Source of the DNA: Chitinophaga pendula
Lineage (GTDB): Bacteria; Bacteroidota; Bacteroidia; Chitinophagales; Chitinophagaceae
Direction: 5' to 3'
DNA length: 64,000 nt
NCBI RefSeq assembly: GCF_020386615.1
Contig: NZ_CP077769.1
Location: 7,241,501-7,305,500, forward strand
Below, piece after piece: positions 8,549-18,062 of this stretch (position 1 is the first letter of the stretch; the number at the start of each line of letters is the position of its first letter). A program made the translations under genes and the position numbers. The notes beneath the pieces were generated by a model. That model did no database searches. It was not told the origin of the DNA and saw nothing but the letters and a program-made list of their open reading frames with translations.

Positions 8549-9838
8549 ATGGTCCTTGATGTTTTCCTGACTATCTTTCTGGTACTCTTAAATGGTTTTT
8601 TTGTTGCTGCAGAATTTGCAATCGTAAAAGTACGTTCCTCTCAGATCAAAAGCTCCGGCGGTGTCGGACAAAGGCTCTCTAATGTATCCCGGCATATTAT
8701 CAGTAACCTGGACGGCTACCTGGCTGCCACACAGCTGGGTATCACCCTGGCTTCACTTGGCCTGGGTTGGGTGGGTGAAGAGCTGATGACCACTCTTATC
8801 ATCAATCTGTTCAATACGCTGGGACTGAACATTCCCGACAAGACGGCACATACCATCGCTATTCCGATAGCATTCCTTTGCATTACCATACTACATATAG
8901 TATTCGGTGAACTGGCCCCTAAGTCGCTGGCTATCCGTAAACCGCTGCCTACTACCTTTGCAGTTGCTTTCCCGCTGCGTGCATTCTATTTTATATTCCG
9001 TCCTTTTATCTGGATGTTGAATGGCCTCGCGAATGCCATCCTGCGCATATTCGGAATTACGCCGGCAGGTGAACAGGATATCCACTCAGAGGAAGAACTT
9101 AAACTCATCATCTCAGAAAGCCATGAAGGTGGTGCCATCGAAGAGACGGAAAGAGAATTGATCCAGAATGTATTTGACTTCGATGATCGCAGGGTAAAAG
9201 AAATACTCACCCATCGCAAAGAGATTGTGGTGCTGGATATATCCTGGCCGGTAGAGAAGCTGCTGGATGAGGCGATCAAAGAAGGATACTCACGATATCC
9301 CGTTACACGTAACTCGCTGGATGAACTGGCAGGTATTATCTATACGAAAGACCTGATCAAAAGCGTGCATGAAAAGACACTGGCTAATATAAAAGATATC
9401 CTCAAGCCTGTGTTCTATGTACCGGATAATATGAAGATCAAAGACCTGCTGCGTACTTTCCAGAGTAAACGTATACAGATTGCTGTTGTGACCAATGAAT
9501 TTGGAGATACCACCGGTATAGTGACGATGGAAGATATCCTGGAAGAGTTAGTGGGGGATATACAGGATGAACACGATCAGGAAGCACCTGTCGTAGAACA
9601 AAAAGATGAAAAAAACTTCCTGGTTGATGCGCACGAATACCTGGTAGATATAAATAGGTTATTACCGGTAGAACTACCCGAAAGTGAAGATTATGAAACA
9701 CTTTCCGGTCTCATCAATTATCGCCATGGTAGTATACCGCAGGAAGGAGAGGTATTGGTCATTGATGATTACGAAATACTGATCCTGAAAATGTTCCGCA
9801 GCTCTGTGGAAAAGGTCAGACTACGACTGCTCAAATAG
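8549..9838 (+). CDS. CNNM/CorC-type (hemolysin family) membrane protein
   Basis: A 429-residue membrane protein with the three classical modules: an N-terminal DUF21 (CNNM) transmembrane domain (residues ~1-185, beginning VFLTIFLVLLNGFFVAAEF), a pair of CBS domains (about 205-330, with VTNEFGDTTGIVTMEDILEE) and a C-terminal CorC_HlyC domain (about 345-425, ending in a GEVLVIDDYEI type motif). Members are implicated in magnesium or cobalt export and divalent-ion balance; haemolysin activity in the old name is not meaningful. Start chosen at ATG 8549 rather than TTG 8522 because of the promoter box and because the membrane domain begins there. Single-gene unit closed by a hairpin. Confidence 0.92.
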   Translation: MVLDVFLTIFLVLLNGFFVAAEFAIVKVRSSQIKSSGGVGQRLSNVSRHIISNLDGYLAATQLGITLASLGLGWVGEELMTTLIINLFNTLGLNIPDKTAHTIAIPIAFLCITILHIVFGELAPKSLAIRKPLPTTFAVAFPLRAFYFIFRPFIWMLNGLANAILRIFGITPAGEQDIHSEEELKLIISESHEGGAIEETERELIQNVFDFDDRRVKEILTHRKEIVVLDISWPVEKLLDEAIKEGYSRYPVTRNSLDELAGIIYTKDLIKSVHEKTLANIKDILKPVFYVPDNMKIKDLLRTFQSKRIQIAVVTNEFGDTTGIVTMEDILEELVGDIQDEHDQEAPVVEQKDEKNFLVDAHEYLVDINRLLPVELPESEDYETLSGLINYRHGSIPQEGEVLVIDDYEILILKMFRSSVEKVRLRLLK

Positions 9839-9868
9839 CCATAACGTATTTACGGGATATAAAAGAAA

Positions 9869-9888
9869 AACCGCCTTAAAAGGCGGTT
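9869..9888 (+). terminator. Hairpin terminator after the CNNM/CorC gene
   Basis: AACCGCCT-TAAA-AGGCGGTT forms an 8-bp stem 30 bases after the stop codon. The T-rich tail is weak on the plus strand (TTACTTATTCC), while an A-run precedes it, so termination may be stronger for transcripts coming from the other side. Confidence 0.75.
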
Positions 9889-9982
9889 ACTTATTCCTTG
9901 TAATTCCACGTTATGAAAAAAATCTTTCAAACAAAAACTATAAAACGTATTGCTCCCCAATACTATTCATTTATCCCCAATT

Positions 9983-10028
9983 TGAAGTTAAAGCAGTGTT
10001 AAGTATTGGTTGCTTAACAATAACTTCA
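9983..10028. promoter_or_regulatory. 46-base nested inverted repeat upstream of the GntP gene
   Basis: An outer pair TGAAGTTA (9983-9990) / TAACTTCA (10021-10028) encloses an inner pair GTTAAG (9998-10003) / CTTAAC (10013-10018). The whole lies about 85 bases before the permease start, upstream of a possible -7 box (TATATTGT at 10087-10094, one mismatch to TAnnTTTG). It could be an operator for a dimeric regulator or a leader hairpin. Confidence 0.4.
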
Positions 10029-10113
10029 CACGTTCTGCCTGAAAGTAAAGACTGTTTTCGGGCGCTAACTTCCCTGCATCTTTCCTTATATTGTGTAGAT
10101 AAACCCGGAACGC

Positions 10114-11442
10114 ATGAACAATACTTTCATAGCACTGCTCATCAGTTTGGTAGCTGGCGTGGGTCTGATCGTACTGCTTACCGCTCGTTATCGTATGCAC
10201 GCTTTCTTTGCATTGTTTGCGGCCTCGTTTTTTGTAGGTATATGTGTACAGATGCCCGTACCGGCTATCCTGACAGCTATGAAAGATGGTTTCGGACATA
10301 TTATGAAGTCATTGGGGTTTATTATCGTACTGGGCACAACGTTAGGGGTGCTGCTTGAGTATACAGGTAGCACCCAGGTAATGGCCCGGTTTATCCTGAA
10401 ACGGGTAGGTGAACGGTATGCTGCCGCAGCGATGAGTATTACAGGCTTTATAGTAGGAATGCCCATCTTTTGTGACTCCGGGTACATCGTATTGAGCGGC
10501 CTTAGCAAATCCTTGTCGGCACGCACAGGTATCGCTACCGCTATCATGTCTGCCTCCCTGGCTACCGGCCTTTATGCAGTACATTGCCTTATCCCTCCCC
10601 ATCCCGGCGCCGCCGCTGCTGCTGGACTACTGCAGGTGGATTTTGGTAGGCTTATATTAGTAGGCACCCTTGTCGCCATCCCCGCAGCCGTTGTAGGTAG
10701 CTGGTGGGCACACTTTGCCGGACGTAAATTTGAACATGTACCCTCCGTCGCAGCGGAGGATACTATAGCGGCCGGGCATCGGCAGGAGCCGACCGTCTGG
10801 CAGGCTTTTCTCCCGGTGATAATACCTATCCTGCTGATCGCAGCAGGGGCCGCCTTCGGAAAAGATACTTCCACCGCAGCTACGGTATGCCGCATAATGG
10901 GAGACCCGATACTCGCACTCACGACCGGTGTGGTACTGGCCTTTTGGGGAAATATATCCTGGACCAAGGATGTGGTGGGCAAACTATTACAGGATGGAGC
11001 AGAAAAAGCGGGAGGAATTCTGGTGATCATCGGAGCAGGGGGGGCCTTCGGGGCAGTACTGGCAGCCACAGATATCGGTAAACACTTCGGTGATGCATTG
11101 CCGCTAGGCTCCCTCGGGATATTTTTCCCCTTTTTATTGACCTTTATACTGAAGACCGCACAGGGCTCTTCTACCGTTGCAATCATCACGGCTGCTTCTA
11201 TTATACATCCATTACTACCGGCACTGGGATTACAGGATGATACCGGCCGTATGTTATGCGTATTGTCTATGGGAGCCGGTTCTATGATGATCTCGCATGC
11301 TAACGATGCTTACTTCTGGGTGATCGCTAAATTCTCGTCGCAGGACATGAAACCGATGTTAAGAGTCTATTCTATCGCCACTATCTGGATGGGAGTGGTA
11401 TCTTTTGCATGCATTTACCTGCTTTCTTTATTACTTAGATAA
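10114..11442 (+). CDS. GntP-family gluconate/sugar-acid permease
   Basis: A 442-residue inner-membrane permease of the GntP family, with about 12-14 hydrophobic helices. Family hallmarks are the GFGHIMKSLGFIIVLGTTLG segment near residue 55, SITGFIVGMPIFCDSGYIVL, the helix-breaking IPPHPGA motif and the C-terminal HANDAYFW motif. It should import gluconate or a related sugar acid with protons. No gluconate kinase or other catabolic gene is adjacent, so the exact substrate is open. It is a single-gene unit: a palindromic element lies upstream and a strong hairpin follows. Confidence 0.93.
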   Translation: MNNTFIALLISLVAGVGLIVLLTARYRMHAFFALFAASFFVGICVQMPVPAILTAMKDGFGHIMKSLGFIIVLGTTLGVLLEYTGSTQVMARFILKRVGERYAAAAMSITGFIVGMPIFCDSGYIVLSGLSKSLSARTGIATAIMSASLATGLYAVHCLIPPHPGAAAAAGLLQVDFGRLILVGTLVAIPAAVVGSWWAHFAGRKFEHVPSVAAEDTIAAGHRQEPTVWQAFLPVIIPILLIAAGAAFGKDTSTAATVCRIMGDPILALTTGVVLAFWGNISWTKDVVGKLLQDGAEKAGGILVIIGAGGAFGAVLAATDIGKHFGDALPLGSLGIFFPFLLTFILKTAQGSSTVAIITAASIIHPLLPALGLQDDTGRMLCVLSMGAGSMMISHANDAYFWVIAKFSSQDMKPMLRVYSIATIWMGVVSFACIYLLSLLLR

Positions 11443-11449
11443 AGTGATG

Positions 11450-11479
11450 CCAGTTGAAGGACAATCGCCCTTCAACTGG
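11450..11479. terminator. Bidirectional terminator between GntP and SusD genes
   Basis: CCAGTTGAAGG-ACAATCGC-CCTTCAACTGG gives an 11-bp perfect stem in the 53-base gap between two convergent genes. AT-rich sequence on the right side (TTATTTAAAT) fits termination of the permease transcript; it can also stop the SusC/SusD transcript from the other side. Confidence 0.85.
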
Positions 11480-11495
11480 TTATTTAAATCATCAG

Positions 11496-13205
11496 TTACC
11501 AACCGGGATTCTGTGTATAAGCAGGTCCGGTTACCACCGCATCTATCTGTTGTTGAGGGATAGGACGCAATGTATGCTTGGGTAAGATAATATCACCCAC
11601 GTCTGTGTTATACTTACGTACCCTGTCCAGTAATGTACCCGTTCTTACGAGATCCCACCACCGTACCATTTCGCCACACAACTCCCTGCTGCGTTCTTCA
11701 AGGATGAAATCCATATTAAGATCTCCTACGGTGATATCCATTCGCTGAGGGTTAGGATTGGGATAGGCTGCACGCTCACGTACTGCATTAATATATTTTA
11801 GAGCGTCACTCGCACGGCCAGCTTTATATAATGCTTCTGCCGCTATCAGGTAAGTCTCTGCCAGTCGATAAACGATCACCGGTCTTATAGAAGGCATATT
11901 CATATCCAGGCGTTTGGTATCAAAGTATTTGGTCATTGCAGGACACATCGCATTGCCGAAGGTGGCCAGATTGATTAGTTTATAGGGCGCTGCATTGACC
12001 TCATAGGTAGGATTACTCAGGGTCCGGATCACGATAGCCGTATCCCCCTTTTTAAATTTAGGTGCACCTGGCTGAGCGCCGATGGGAGCACCTGGCGGCA
12101 CTGGGTTGGGCCAGGTGGGAATGTTATCCGAAGAGTTAGATATCCACACGGTCTGGAAGCTCTTATTAAAACGCGTATCCAGCGTTTTGTCCCGAAACGC
12201 TGTCTGGATAAGCCATTGAGTCGGTGCACATCGTATATAAGGTCGGCCATAGGCGATATCCCTTGTCATGCCTCCTTCATATTCATAGCGAGGTACCCAC
12301 ATATGATTTAGTACATTGTCCGCCCCGCTGCTGTTGCCAGGCCCGTTAAAAGGCAGGTTGGCGGTATGTTGCACCGTCCACAATACTTCTGTATTGGACT
12401 CATTCCCTTCTTCAAATACACTTTTGAAGTCCTGTAGCAATTGCAGACCAGCAGATGGAGCAACACGCTCGATAAGGTCCTGGGCGATAGTATAGGCCTG
12501 CTGAAAATCGTCCGCCTGCCTGATGGAAGAAGTTGCCCTTGTAAGATATACTTTGGCAAGTACATGCATAGCCGCGGCGCTATTGGCTTTCCCTGGCAGT
12601 ACATTTACGGAGCGGGGACCTGCCGGCAATACAGCAATGGCATCTTTCAGGTCCTGGATGATCAGCTTATATACTTCCGACATAGGATCACGCTTGGCAG
12701 CAGTAAGTGCCTGGTCCTGGAATCGTGTGTTGAGTGTAACATCCCCCCAGAATTGTACTAGTATAAAATAGAAATTAGCACGCAGGAATTTCGCTTCTGC
12801 TATATACATCGCTCTCTTTTCCGCCGTGATCCCATTCACTTCAGGCGCCATCTGGATAATACCATTAACCGTGTTGATATGTGTATAGCAGGAACGCCAG
12901 ATATTATTCACTGTACCATTTTCCGTATTATACTTACTGTTATACTTTACAATGTCGCCATTACCATCGATACCGGATATGAATTCATCTGTACCCAGGT
13001 CCGTCAGGGTGAACAGATCTTGTGTGCCCCAGAACATCCTTGTACCACCGTAAGCAGCGTCCAATGCCATCTGCAGCCCTTGCGGTGTTTTGAGCAATTC
13101 AGGAGTCAGTATCGCGAATGGGCGTTCCTGCAATTCCTGCTGACAGCCAAAGGCCAGGCAGCAACATATTGTGAACTGTATTAAATAAGCAAATCTCTTT
13201 TGCAT
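11496..13205 (-). CDS. RagB/SusD-family glycan-binding lipoprotein
   Basis: A 569-residue SusD-type lipoprotein. It begins with a signal peptide and lipobox (CLAFGC, cysteine about residue 21) and has the SusD TPR-like region with FLRANFYFILVQFWGDV, and the C-terminal YRLAETYLIAAEALYKAG...AVRERA signature. It sits on the cell surface as the lid of the SusC transporter and binds the glycan. Only 19 bases separate it from the SusC gene, with which it forms one operon. A GH29 fucosidase upstream suggests a fucose-containing or related glycan. Confidence 0.96.
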   Translation of the reverse strand: MQKRFAYLIQFTICCCLAFGCQQELQERPFAILTPELLKTPQGLQMALDAAYGGTRMFWGTQDLFTLTDLGTDEFISGIDGNGDIVKYNSKYNTENGTVNNIWRSCYTHINTVNGIIQMAPEVNGITAEKRAMYIAEAKFLRANFYFILVQFWGDVTLNTRFQDQALTAAKRDPMSEVYKLIIQDLKDAIAVLPAGPRSVNVLPGKANSAAAMHVLAKVYLTRATSSIRQADDFQQAYTIAQDLIERVAPSAGLQLLQDFKSVFEEGNESNTEVLWTVQHTANLPFNGPGNSSGADNVLNHMWVPRYEYEGGMTRDIAYGRPYIRCAPTQWLIQTAFRDKTLDTRFNKSFQTVWISNSSDNIPTWPNPVPPGAPIGAQPGAPKFKKGDTAIVIRTLSNPTYEVNAAPYKLINLATFGNAMCPAMTKYFDTKRLDMNMPSIRPVIVYRLAETYLIAAEALYKAGRASDALKYINAVRERAAYPNPNPQRMDITVGDLNMDFILEERSRELCGEMVRWWDLVRTGTLLDRVRKYNTDVGDIILPKHTLRPIPQQQIDAVVTGPAYTQNPGW

Positions 13206-13224
13206 ATATCAGTATTTAATCATT

Positions 13225-16200
13225 TTAAAATGTCATATTGACACCGAATACATAAGAGCGCATCGGAGGGGTGTCTACTCCCAGTGTACCGGCAGATTCC
13301 GGATCAAGGCCGCCATATTTATTGACATATTCAGAGAACAGGATAAATGGTTCTTCTGCTGTTGCGTAGATACGGAATGATTTAGCACCCATATTGCGCA
13401 GCCAGGATGGGGGTAAACTATAAGCCAGGCTCAGACTGCGTATTTTCAGGAAGCTGCCGTTAAAGTAACTCAGTAGCTCTGAATAAGGCGTATTGGTAGA
13501 GCCGGCAAATGGACGTGGGTAGTAGTTCTCTCCATTGGTAGGTGTCCAGTAGTGTATGTTCAGATTGTTGTAGTTACTTTGGAAAGTATTGATAAAGCTA
13601 CCACTCTGGTGCATACGGCTTACCAAAGTGCTACCTATACGGGCAAATGCTACAACGGTCAGATCAAACCCACGATAGGAGAAACGGTTGGTCATCCCTC
13701 CTTCCCATTTGGGTTGGCCGGATCCCAGAAAGATACGGTCGTTACCGTTGATTTTTTTATCTCCGTTTACATCGTCCACCCGGATTGTACCAATTACTCC
13801 GTCTACTTTATTGACAGTCAACCCTAAGGCTTTTGCCAGCGCACTGTCTCCGGGAGTAGCCTGCCATACGCCTACTCTTTTATATCCGTAAATAGTGCCG
13901 ATAGGCTGCCCTACAAACCAACTATTGCTGATATCGTTCTGTACACCGTCTGCCAGTTGTTTGATCTTGCCACGGTTGATGAAAAAGTTCAGGTCAGTAC
14001 TCCAGTTAAAGTCGTTCCGTCCCTTGCCTTGTATGTTGATAGTAGACAATTGTATTTCTATCCCTTTGTTTTCAGTCTTGCCTACATTTCTCAATATAGC
14101 AGTAGGGATACCCGATGTAGCGGGAAGGTTCTGTTGTAACAGCAGAGAGCTGGTAGATGCCTTGTAGAATTCGATATTACCACTGATACGGTTGTCGAAT
14201 AAACCGAAATCTAATCCCAGGTTGAACGTAGCTGTATATTCCCAGGTTAGGTTAGGGTTAGGGATAGTAGTCTGATAGGCACCCACTACTGTGAGGTTAC
14301 CGTAGTTGTAGGTCATAGGAGACAATGCCCCCAGGGTCTGGTAGGCTTGGATAGCCGTATTGCCGACCTTTCCATAGGTTGCTCTCAGTTTCAGGTTGGA
14401 GACATTTTTGACGGACCGCATAAATGGTTCCTGGATAATATTCCATGCTACGGCGCCAGATGGGAAGATATCATATTTGCTGCCGGGCGCCAGCCGGGAA
14501 GAACCGTCAGATCGCATGGTGAAGGACAGGAGATACCGGTCTTTGAACGAGTAGTTCAGACGTCCCATATAGGAGAGGATCGTCCATTTCTCCTGATCAC
14601 CGTCGCCTGTCATAAAGGCGCCATATTGTGGATTGAAATACTGCAGGTCATCAATAGCCACATTACTGTTGCCAAAACCTGTTCTCTCCATCTGGTATTG
14701 CTGGAAACTATATAGTCCGGTGAAGTTGATCTTATGTTTTTGTGCGAAGGTCTTGTCGTATGTCAACAGGTTCTCTACGGTATAGTTAGTAGAGTAGGTG
14801 TTCTCATTCCTCGCCCTGGAAGGACCTCCCAGGTTATTGGTCGTGTTGCTGGCCGTAAAATTGCCATATTGATTAGAGCGTATCTCTGCACCGGCGTTGA
14901 TACGATATTTTAATCCGTTGGCTATTAACACTTCTCCGTAAATGGTACTAAAGGTACCAAACCGTTTCCGCTTTTCTACGACTGCACCGGGTACCAGGTT
15001 GGATAAGGGGTTCCATACCTGTGCCGCATTACCCGGAATAAAACCTACCAGGCTGCCATCCGGATTGTAGGGAGTGGCCAATGGATTCGCTCTCAATACT
15101 TGTCCCATCGGATTAGCGTTCTCCCCGTTCGTCTGACTAAGTGTATTGAGCGAGTTGATCCCTATCTTAAATCGTTTACCGAATTGTTGATCAACGCTTA
15201 TTTTCACGGTATACCGGTCAAATGACTGACCGGGGTAGATACCCGTCTCCCTGAAATATCCGCCGGAGAAGGCATATTGTGTCTGCTCAGTGCCACCGGC
15301 AACGCTTAGCTGATGATTGGTCGTCATGCCGTTTTTATAGATGAGATCCTGCCAGTCTGTACCACGTCCGGTACGAATGGATTCCTTTTCCACTGCGAGG
15401 AAGGTATTATCCTGATCAGAAAGCCATAGCGGGTCATCCAGTCCCTTGTATTTACCGGGATTGTTATTCATGATCGCCCACTTTTTGAAATCAGCGAACT
15501 GCTGGCCGTTCATGATGGGATATTTTCCACGTGGTGCACTAAAACCACCGTAGCCGGTATAAGAAATGACAGGTTTGCCTGCTTTACCTCTGCGGGTGGT
15601 GACGAGGATCACACCATTGGCGCCCCTGGAACCGTAAATGGCGGTAGATGAAGCATCTTTCAGCACTTCAACGGACACAACATCGTCCTGGTTAAGATCA
15701 TTGATATTGCCGTTGAACGGAATACCATCGACAACGAATAACGGATCATTGTCGGCCCGGAGCGAACGGGTACCGCGTATCAATATCCGGGGAGAAGAGC
15801 CCGGCTTGCTGTTACCTCCGTTTTTTTGTACATCGATGCCTGCACCCTGCCCCTGTAATGCCTGACTGATGTTGGCTACAGGTACGTCTTTAAGTGCCTT
15901 TTCGTTGATGGAGACAATAGAACCGGTAATATCTGATTTCTTCTGCACGCCATATCCAACCACGATCACCTCATTCAGATCACTGTTATTGGGCGATAAC
16001 CGGATAGATAATGGTGCAGCCATAGCAGCATCTATTGTCAATTCCTGTGTAATATAACCGGTATAAGAAATGCGGATCGTGCTGTTGGCCGGAACAGTCA
16101 GCTCAAAGCCTCCGTCTGACCGGCTGGTAGTACCCTTCGTACTCCCTTTGATAAGAATGACAGCCCCGGGGAGCAGTTCTCCGGTAGCCGTCACTACAGT

Positions 16201-16359
16201 GCCTTTTACCTGGATATTGCCTGTTTGAGATTGTCCGTATACAGCTGAAGTGATGAATAACAGGTAGAGGGAAAATAGTAGCCATTGTCGGCCCGATGGG
16301 CGGAAATGCCGCCTTAGATGCAGCAAATTGCGCATCTGTAAAAAATGCAGATGTTTCAT
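13225..16359 (-). CDS. SusC/RagA-family TonB-linked outer-membrane transporter
   Basis: A 1,044-residue SusC-type transporter. After the signal peptide (ending VYGQ, about residue 43) come the carboxypeptidase-like domain (VKGTVVTATGELLPGAVILI), the SusC signature DLNEVIVVGYGVQKK, the plug with PLFVVDGIPFNG and VLKDASSTAIYGSRGANGV, and the barrel. It imports oligosaccharides captured by the SusD partner in a TonB-dependent way. There is no STN domain, so it does not signal to an anti-sigma factor. A second methionine at residue 9 is an alternative start. It is preceded by a 326-base gap with a LacI-type operator-like site. Confidence 0.97.
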   Translation of the reverse strand: MKHLHFLQMRNLLHLRRHFRPSGRQWLLFSLYLLFITSAVYGQSQTGNIQVKGTVVTATGELLPGAVILIKGSTKGTTSRSDGGFELTVPANSTIRISYTGYITQELTIDAAMAAPLSIRLSPNNSDLNEVIVVGYGVQKKSDITGSIVSINEKALKDVPVANISQALQGQGAGIDVQKNGGNSKPGSSPRILIRGTRSLRADNDPLFVVDGIPFNGNINDLNQDDVVSVEVLKDASSTAIYGSRGANGVILVTTRRGKAGKPVISYTGYGGFSAPRGKYPIMNGQQFADFKKWAIMNNNPGKYKGLDDPLWLSDQDNTFLAVEKESIRTGRGTDWQDLIYKNGMTTNHQLSVAGGTEQTQYAFSGGYFRETGIYPGQSFDRYTVKISVDQQFGKRFKIGINSLNTLSQTNGENANPMGQVLRANPLATPYNPDGSLVGFIPGNAAQVWNPLSNLVPGAVVEKRKRFGTFSTIYGEVLIANGLKYRINAGAEIRSNQYGNFTASNTTNNLGGPSRARNENTYSTNYTVENLLTYDKTFAQKHKINFTGLYSFQQYQMERTGFGNSNVAIDDLQYFNPQYGAFMTGDGDQEKWTILSYMGRLNYSFKDRYLLSFTMRSDGSSRLAPGSKYDIFPSGAVAWNIIQEPFMRSVKNVSNLKLRATYGKVGNTAIQAYQTLGALSPMTYNYGNLTVVGAYQTTIPNPNLTWEYTATFNLGLDFGLFDNRISGNIEFYKASTSSLLLQQNLPATSGIPTAILRNVGKTENKGIEIQLSTINIQGKGRNDFNWSTDLNFFINRGKIKQLADGVQNDISNSWFVGQPIGTIYGYKRVGVWQATPGDSALAKALGLTVNKVDGVIGTIRVDDVNGDKKINGNDRIFLGSGQPKWEGGMTNRFSYRGFDLTVVAFARIGSTLVSRMHQSGSFINTFQSNYNNLNIHYWTPTNGENYYPRPFAGSTNTPYSELLSYFNGSFLKIRSLSLAYSLPPSWLRNMGAKSFRIYATAEEPFILFSEYVNKYGGLDPESAGTLGVDTPPMRSYVFGVNMTF

Positions 16360-16685
16360 AACGGTGATTTGTGTTTAGGTAATGCGTATAACAGCGATGC
16401 GTATACGGAACAGACTAAGTAATGGTCATTTTCATAAGCATTAGATATTTGTTTGTACTAAAGCGTTGTAAACGATTACTAGAAAATACGTGCTGACAGT
16501 AAAATGGCCTGTTGCTGTTGATCCTTATTTACATGCGATTGTTACTACGTCCGGTGATGCGGATGAATAAATGGTTTTTCCTGCGGGGAGTGAATGATCT
16601 TCACTTATAATTGCGAGCCCTTTCGTATCAATGTCGTAATATCCACTGCTATCATATTGGATATACCAATCAGGTGTACCTGCTG
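16360..16685. other. 326-base control region between fucosidase and SusC genes
   Basis: This gap separates the GH29 gene from SusC/SusD on the same strand. It contains a LacI-family operator-like palindrome (16467-16480) and, closer to SusC, the direct repeat ATGCGTATA (16382-16390 and 16397-16405). I found no good TAnnTTTG box for SusC on the minus strand. The arrangement suggests that SusC/SusD have their own promoter. Confidence 0.5.
16467..16480. promoter_or_regulatory. LacI-family operator-like site upstream of SusC
   Basis: TGTAAACGATTACT matches the LacI/GalR-type consensus TGnAAnCGnTTnCA at 13 of 14 positions, with the central CG. It lies 108 bases before the SusC start and parallels a perfect site in front of the fucosidase gene. 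Confidence 0.55.
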
Positions 16686-18062
16686 CTAACGGGCAGCGGC
16701 AATTTCAACTTTAATGACAGTAGCAATTGTATCAGGTGCTTGCTTTGGTACTGCGATGACCAATGCGTCATCATTATTGCTGGTCTTCAGTTTTTTCCCG
16801 TTTGCAAGCAATTTTACCGAGCGGATCTGTCCTTTCAAACCCGGCACTGTTAGTTGTTGATCGGCAGGCCAGTCAAACACAGATAAGTAAAGGGTAGTAC
16901 CGTTATTAGTACTTTTCTGAGTACAACGTCCCCAGGGGAGTGTGGATAATGGGCTGGCTTTTGTACCATAGATGGCGTCCCCGTTTACCTGCATCCATTG
17001 TCCGATGCCCTGCAGTGCGGTTACACTTTCAGCAGGGAAAGAGCCATCAGCGGTAGGTCCTACATTGAGCAGGTAATTGCCGCCCTTGGAGGCAATATCG
17101 ATCAGATTACGTACCATGGTAGTTGTAGACTTCCACTTGTTGTCTGTTTGCTTATATCCCCAGGTACCGTTCATTGTCATACAGGTTTCCCAATCCCTGC
17201 CATCGAGTTCCTGCAAATTCGGTATTTTCTGTTCCGGCGTCTTGTAGTCGCCGGTATAGTTAGGACGTTTTAACCGGTCGTTTGTAATAATGGCAGGCTG
17301 CAAAGCCAATTGCTGCTGTAGTTGCTCAGCAAACTCGTCCGTCATATTAGTAGGAGTATCCCACCATAATACGGCTACATCTCCGTAGTTGGTAAGTAGT
17401 TCTTTAACTTGTGGTACGGCTACCTGTTGCACGTAGTTACGCATACTGTCTGTAGTTTGCGCCGGATCCCAATGTCCGCCGTGCGCCAGCGTATATGCAT
17501 CTATACGCGCAGAATCGGGGTTTGCCCAGCCTTCCGAGGTGACTTTTCTCGCCGCTGCACCGCCGGGATTATTCCAATCCTGTGCCTGTGAATAATAGAA
17601 ACCCAATCGTATACCGTGTTTTTTGCAGGCTGCAGCAAGTGGCTGTAACAGATCTTTGCCATAAGGAGTGGCATCTACCACATTGAACTTGCTGGCAGCA
17701 GTCTTAAACAACGCAAAGCCATCATGGTGTTTGGCCGTGATGACAATATACTTCATACCCGCATCCTTCGCCATGCGTACCCAGGCATCAGGATCATATT
17801 TTATTGGATTAAATTGCTGTCCGAATTGCTGATAGATGGCTACCGGTATTTTCCCTCTGTTCATGATCCATTCCCCTCCACGACCTATCGGCTGCCCGTT
17901 ATACACACCGGCAGGTACGGCATATAACCCCCAATGAATAAACATCCCGAAACGTGCTTCCCGCCACCATTGCATACGCTCATCCCGGCTCATCTTCTTC
18001 GTCTGAGCCGGCAAATAACAAGTATGTAACACTAAGATGGCAATAGCAAGGAGCTTTCTCAT
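16686..18062 (-). CDS. GH29 alpha-L-fucosidase, secreted
   Basis: A 458-residue glycoside hydrolase with signal peptide (MRKLLAIAILVLHTCYLPAQ). The catalytic barrel shows WWREARFGMFIHWGLYAVPAG, YIVITAKHHDGFALF and HGIRLGFYYSQAQDW, all GH29 hallmarks. The nucleophile is the Asp in AVLWWDTP. TGDYKTPEQKIP has a Glu in the position used as acid/base in the GH29-B (alpha-1,3/1,4-specific) subfamily, and NLIDIASKGGNYLLNVGPTADG follows. It releases L-fucose, or possibly L-galactose, from glycans in the periplasm. A perfect LacI-type operator lies about 80 bases upstream. The gene is on the same strand as SusC/SusD and is part of the same small locus. Confidence 0.94.
   Translation of the reverse strand: MRKLLAIAILVLHTCYLPAQTKKMSRDERMQWWREARFGMFIHWGLYAVPAGVYNGQPIGRGGEWIMNRGKIPVAIYQQFGQQFNPIKYDPDAWVRMAKDAGMKYIVITAKHHDGFALFKTAASKFNVVDATPYGKDLLQPLAAACKKHGIRLGFYYSQAQDWNNPGGAAARKVTSEGWANPDSARIDAYTLAHGGHWDPAQTTDSMRNYVQQVAVPQVKELLTNYGDVAVLWWDTPTNMTDEFAEQLQQQLALQPAIITNDRLKRPNYTGDYKTPEQKIPNLQELDGRDWETCMTMNGTWGYKQTDNKWKSTTTMVRNLIDIASKGGNYLLNVGPTADGSFPAESVTALQGIGQWMQVNGDAIYGTKASPLSTLPWGRCTQKSTNNGTTLYLSVFDWPADQQLTVPGLKGQIRSVKLLANGKKLKTSNNDDALVIAVPKQAPDTIATVIKVEIAAAR

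Noticed and set aside
10572..11189. 205-codon minus-strand frame inside the GntP gene
   Set aside because: Antisense shadow rich in Ala/Pro/Ser; the permease motifs cover the same bases.
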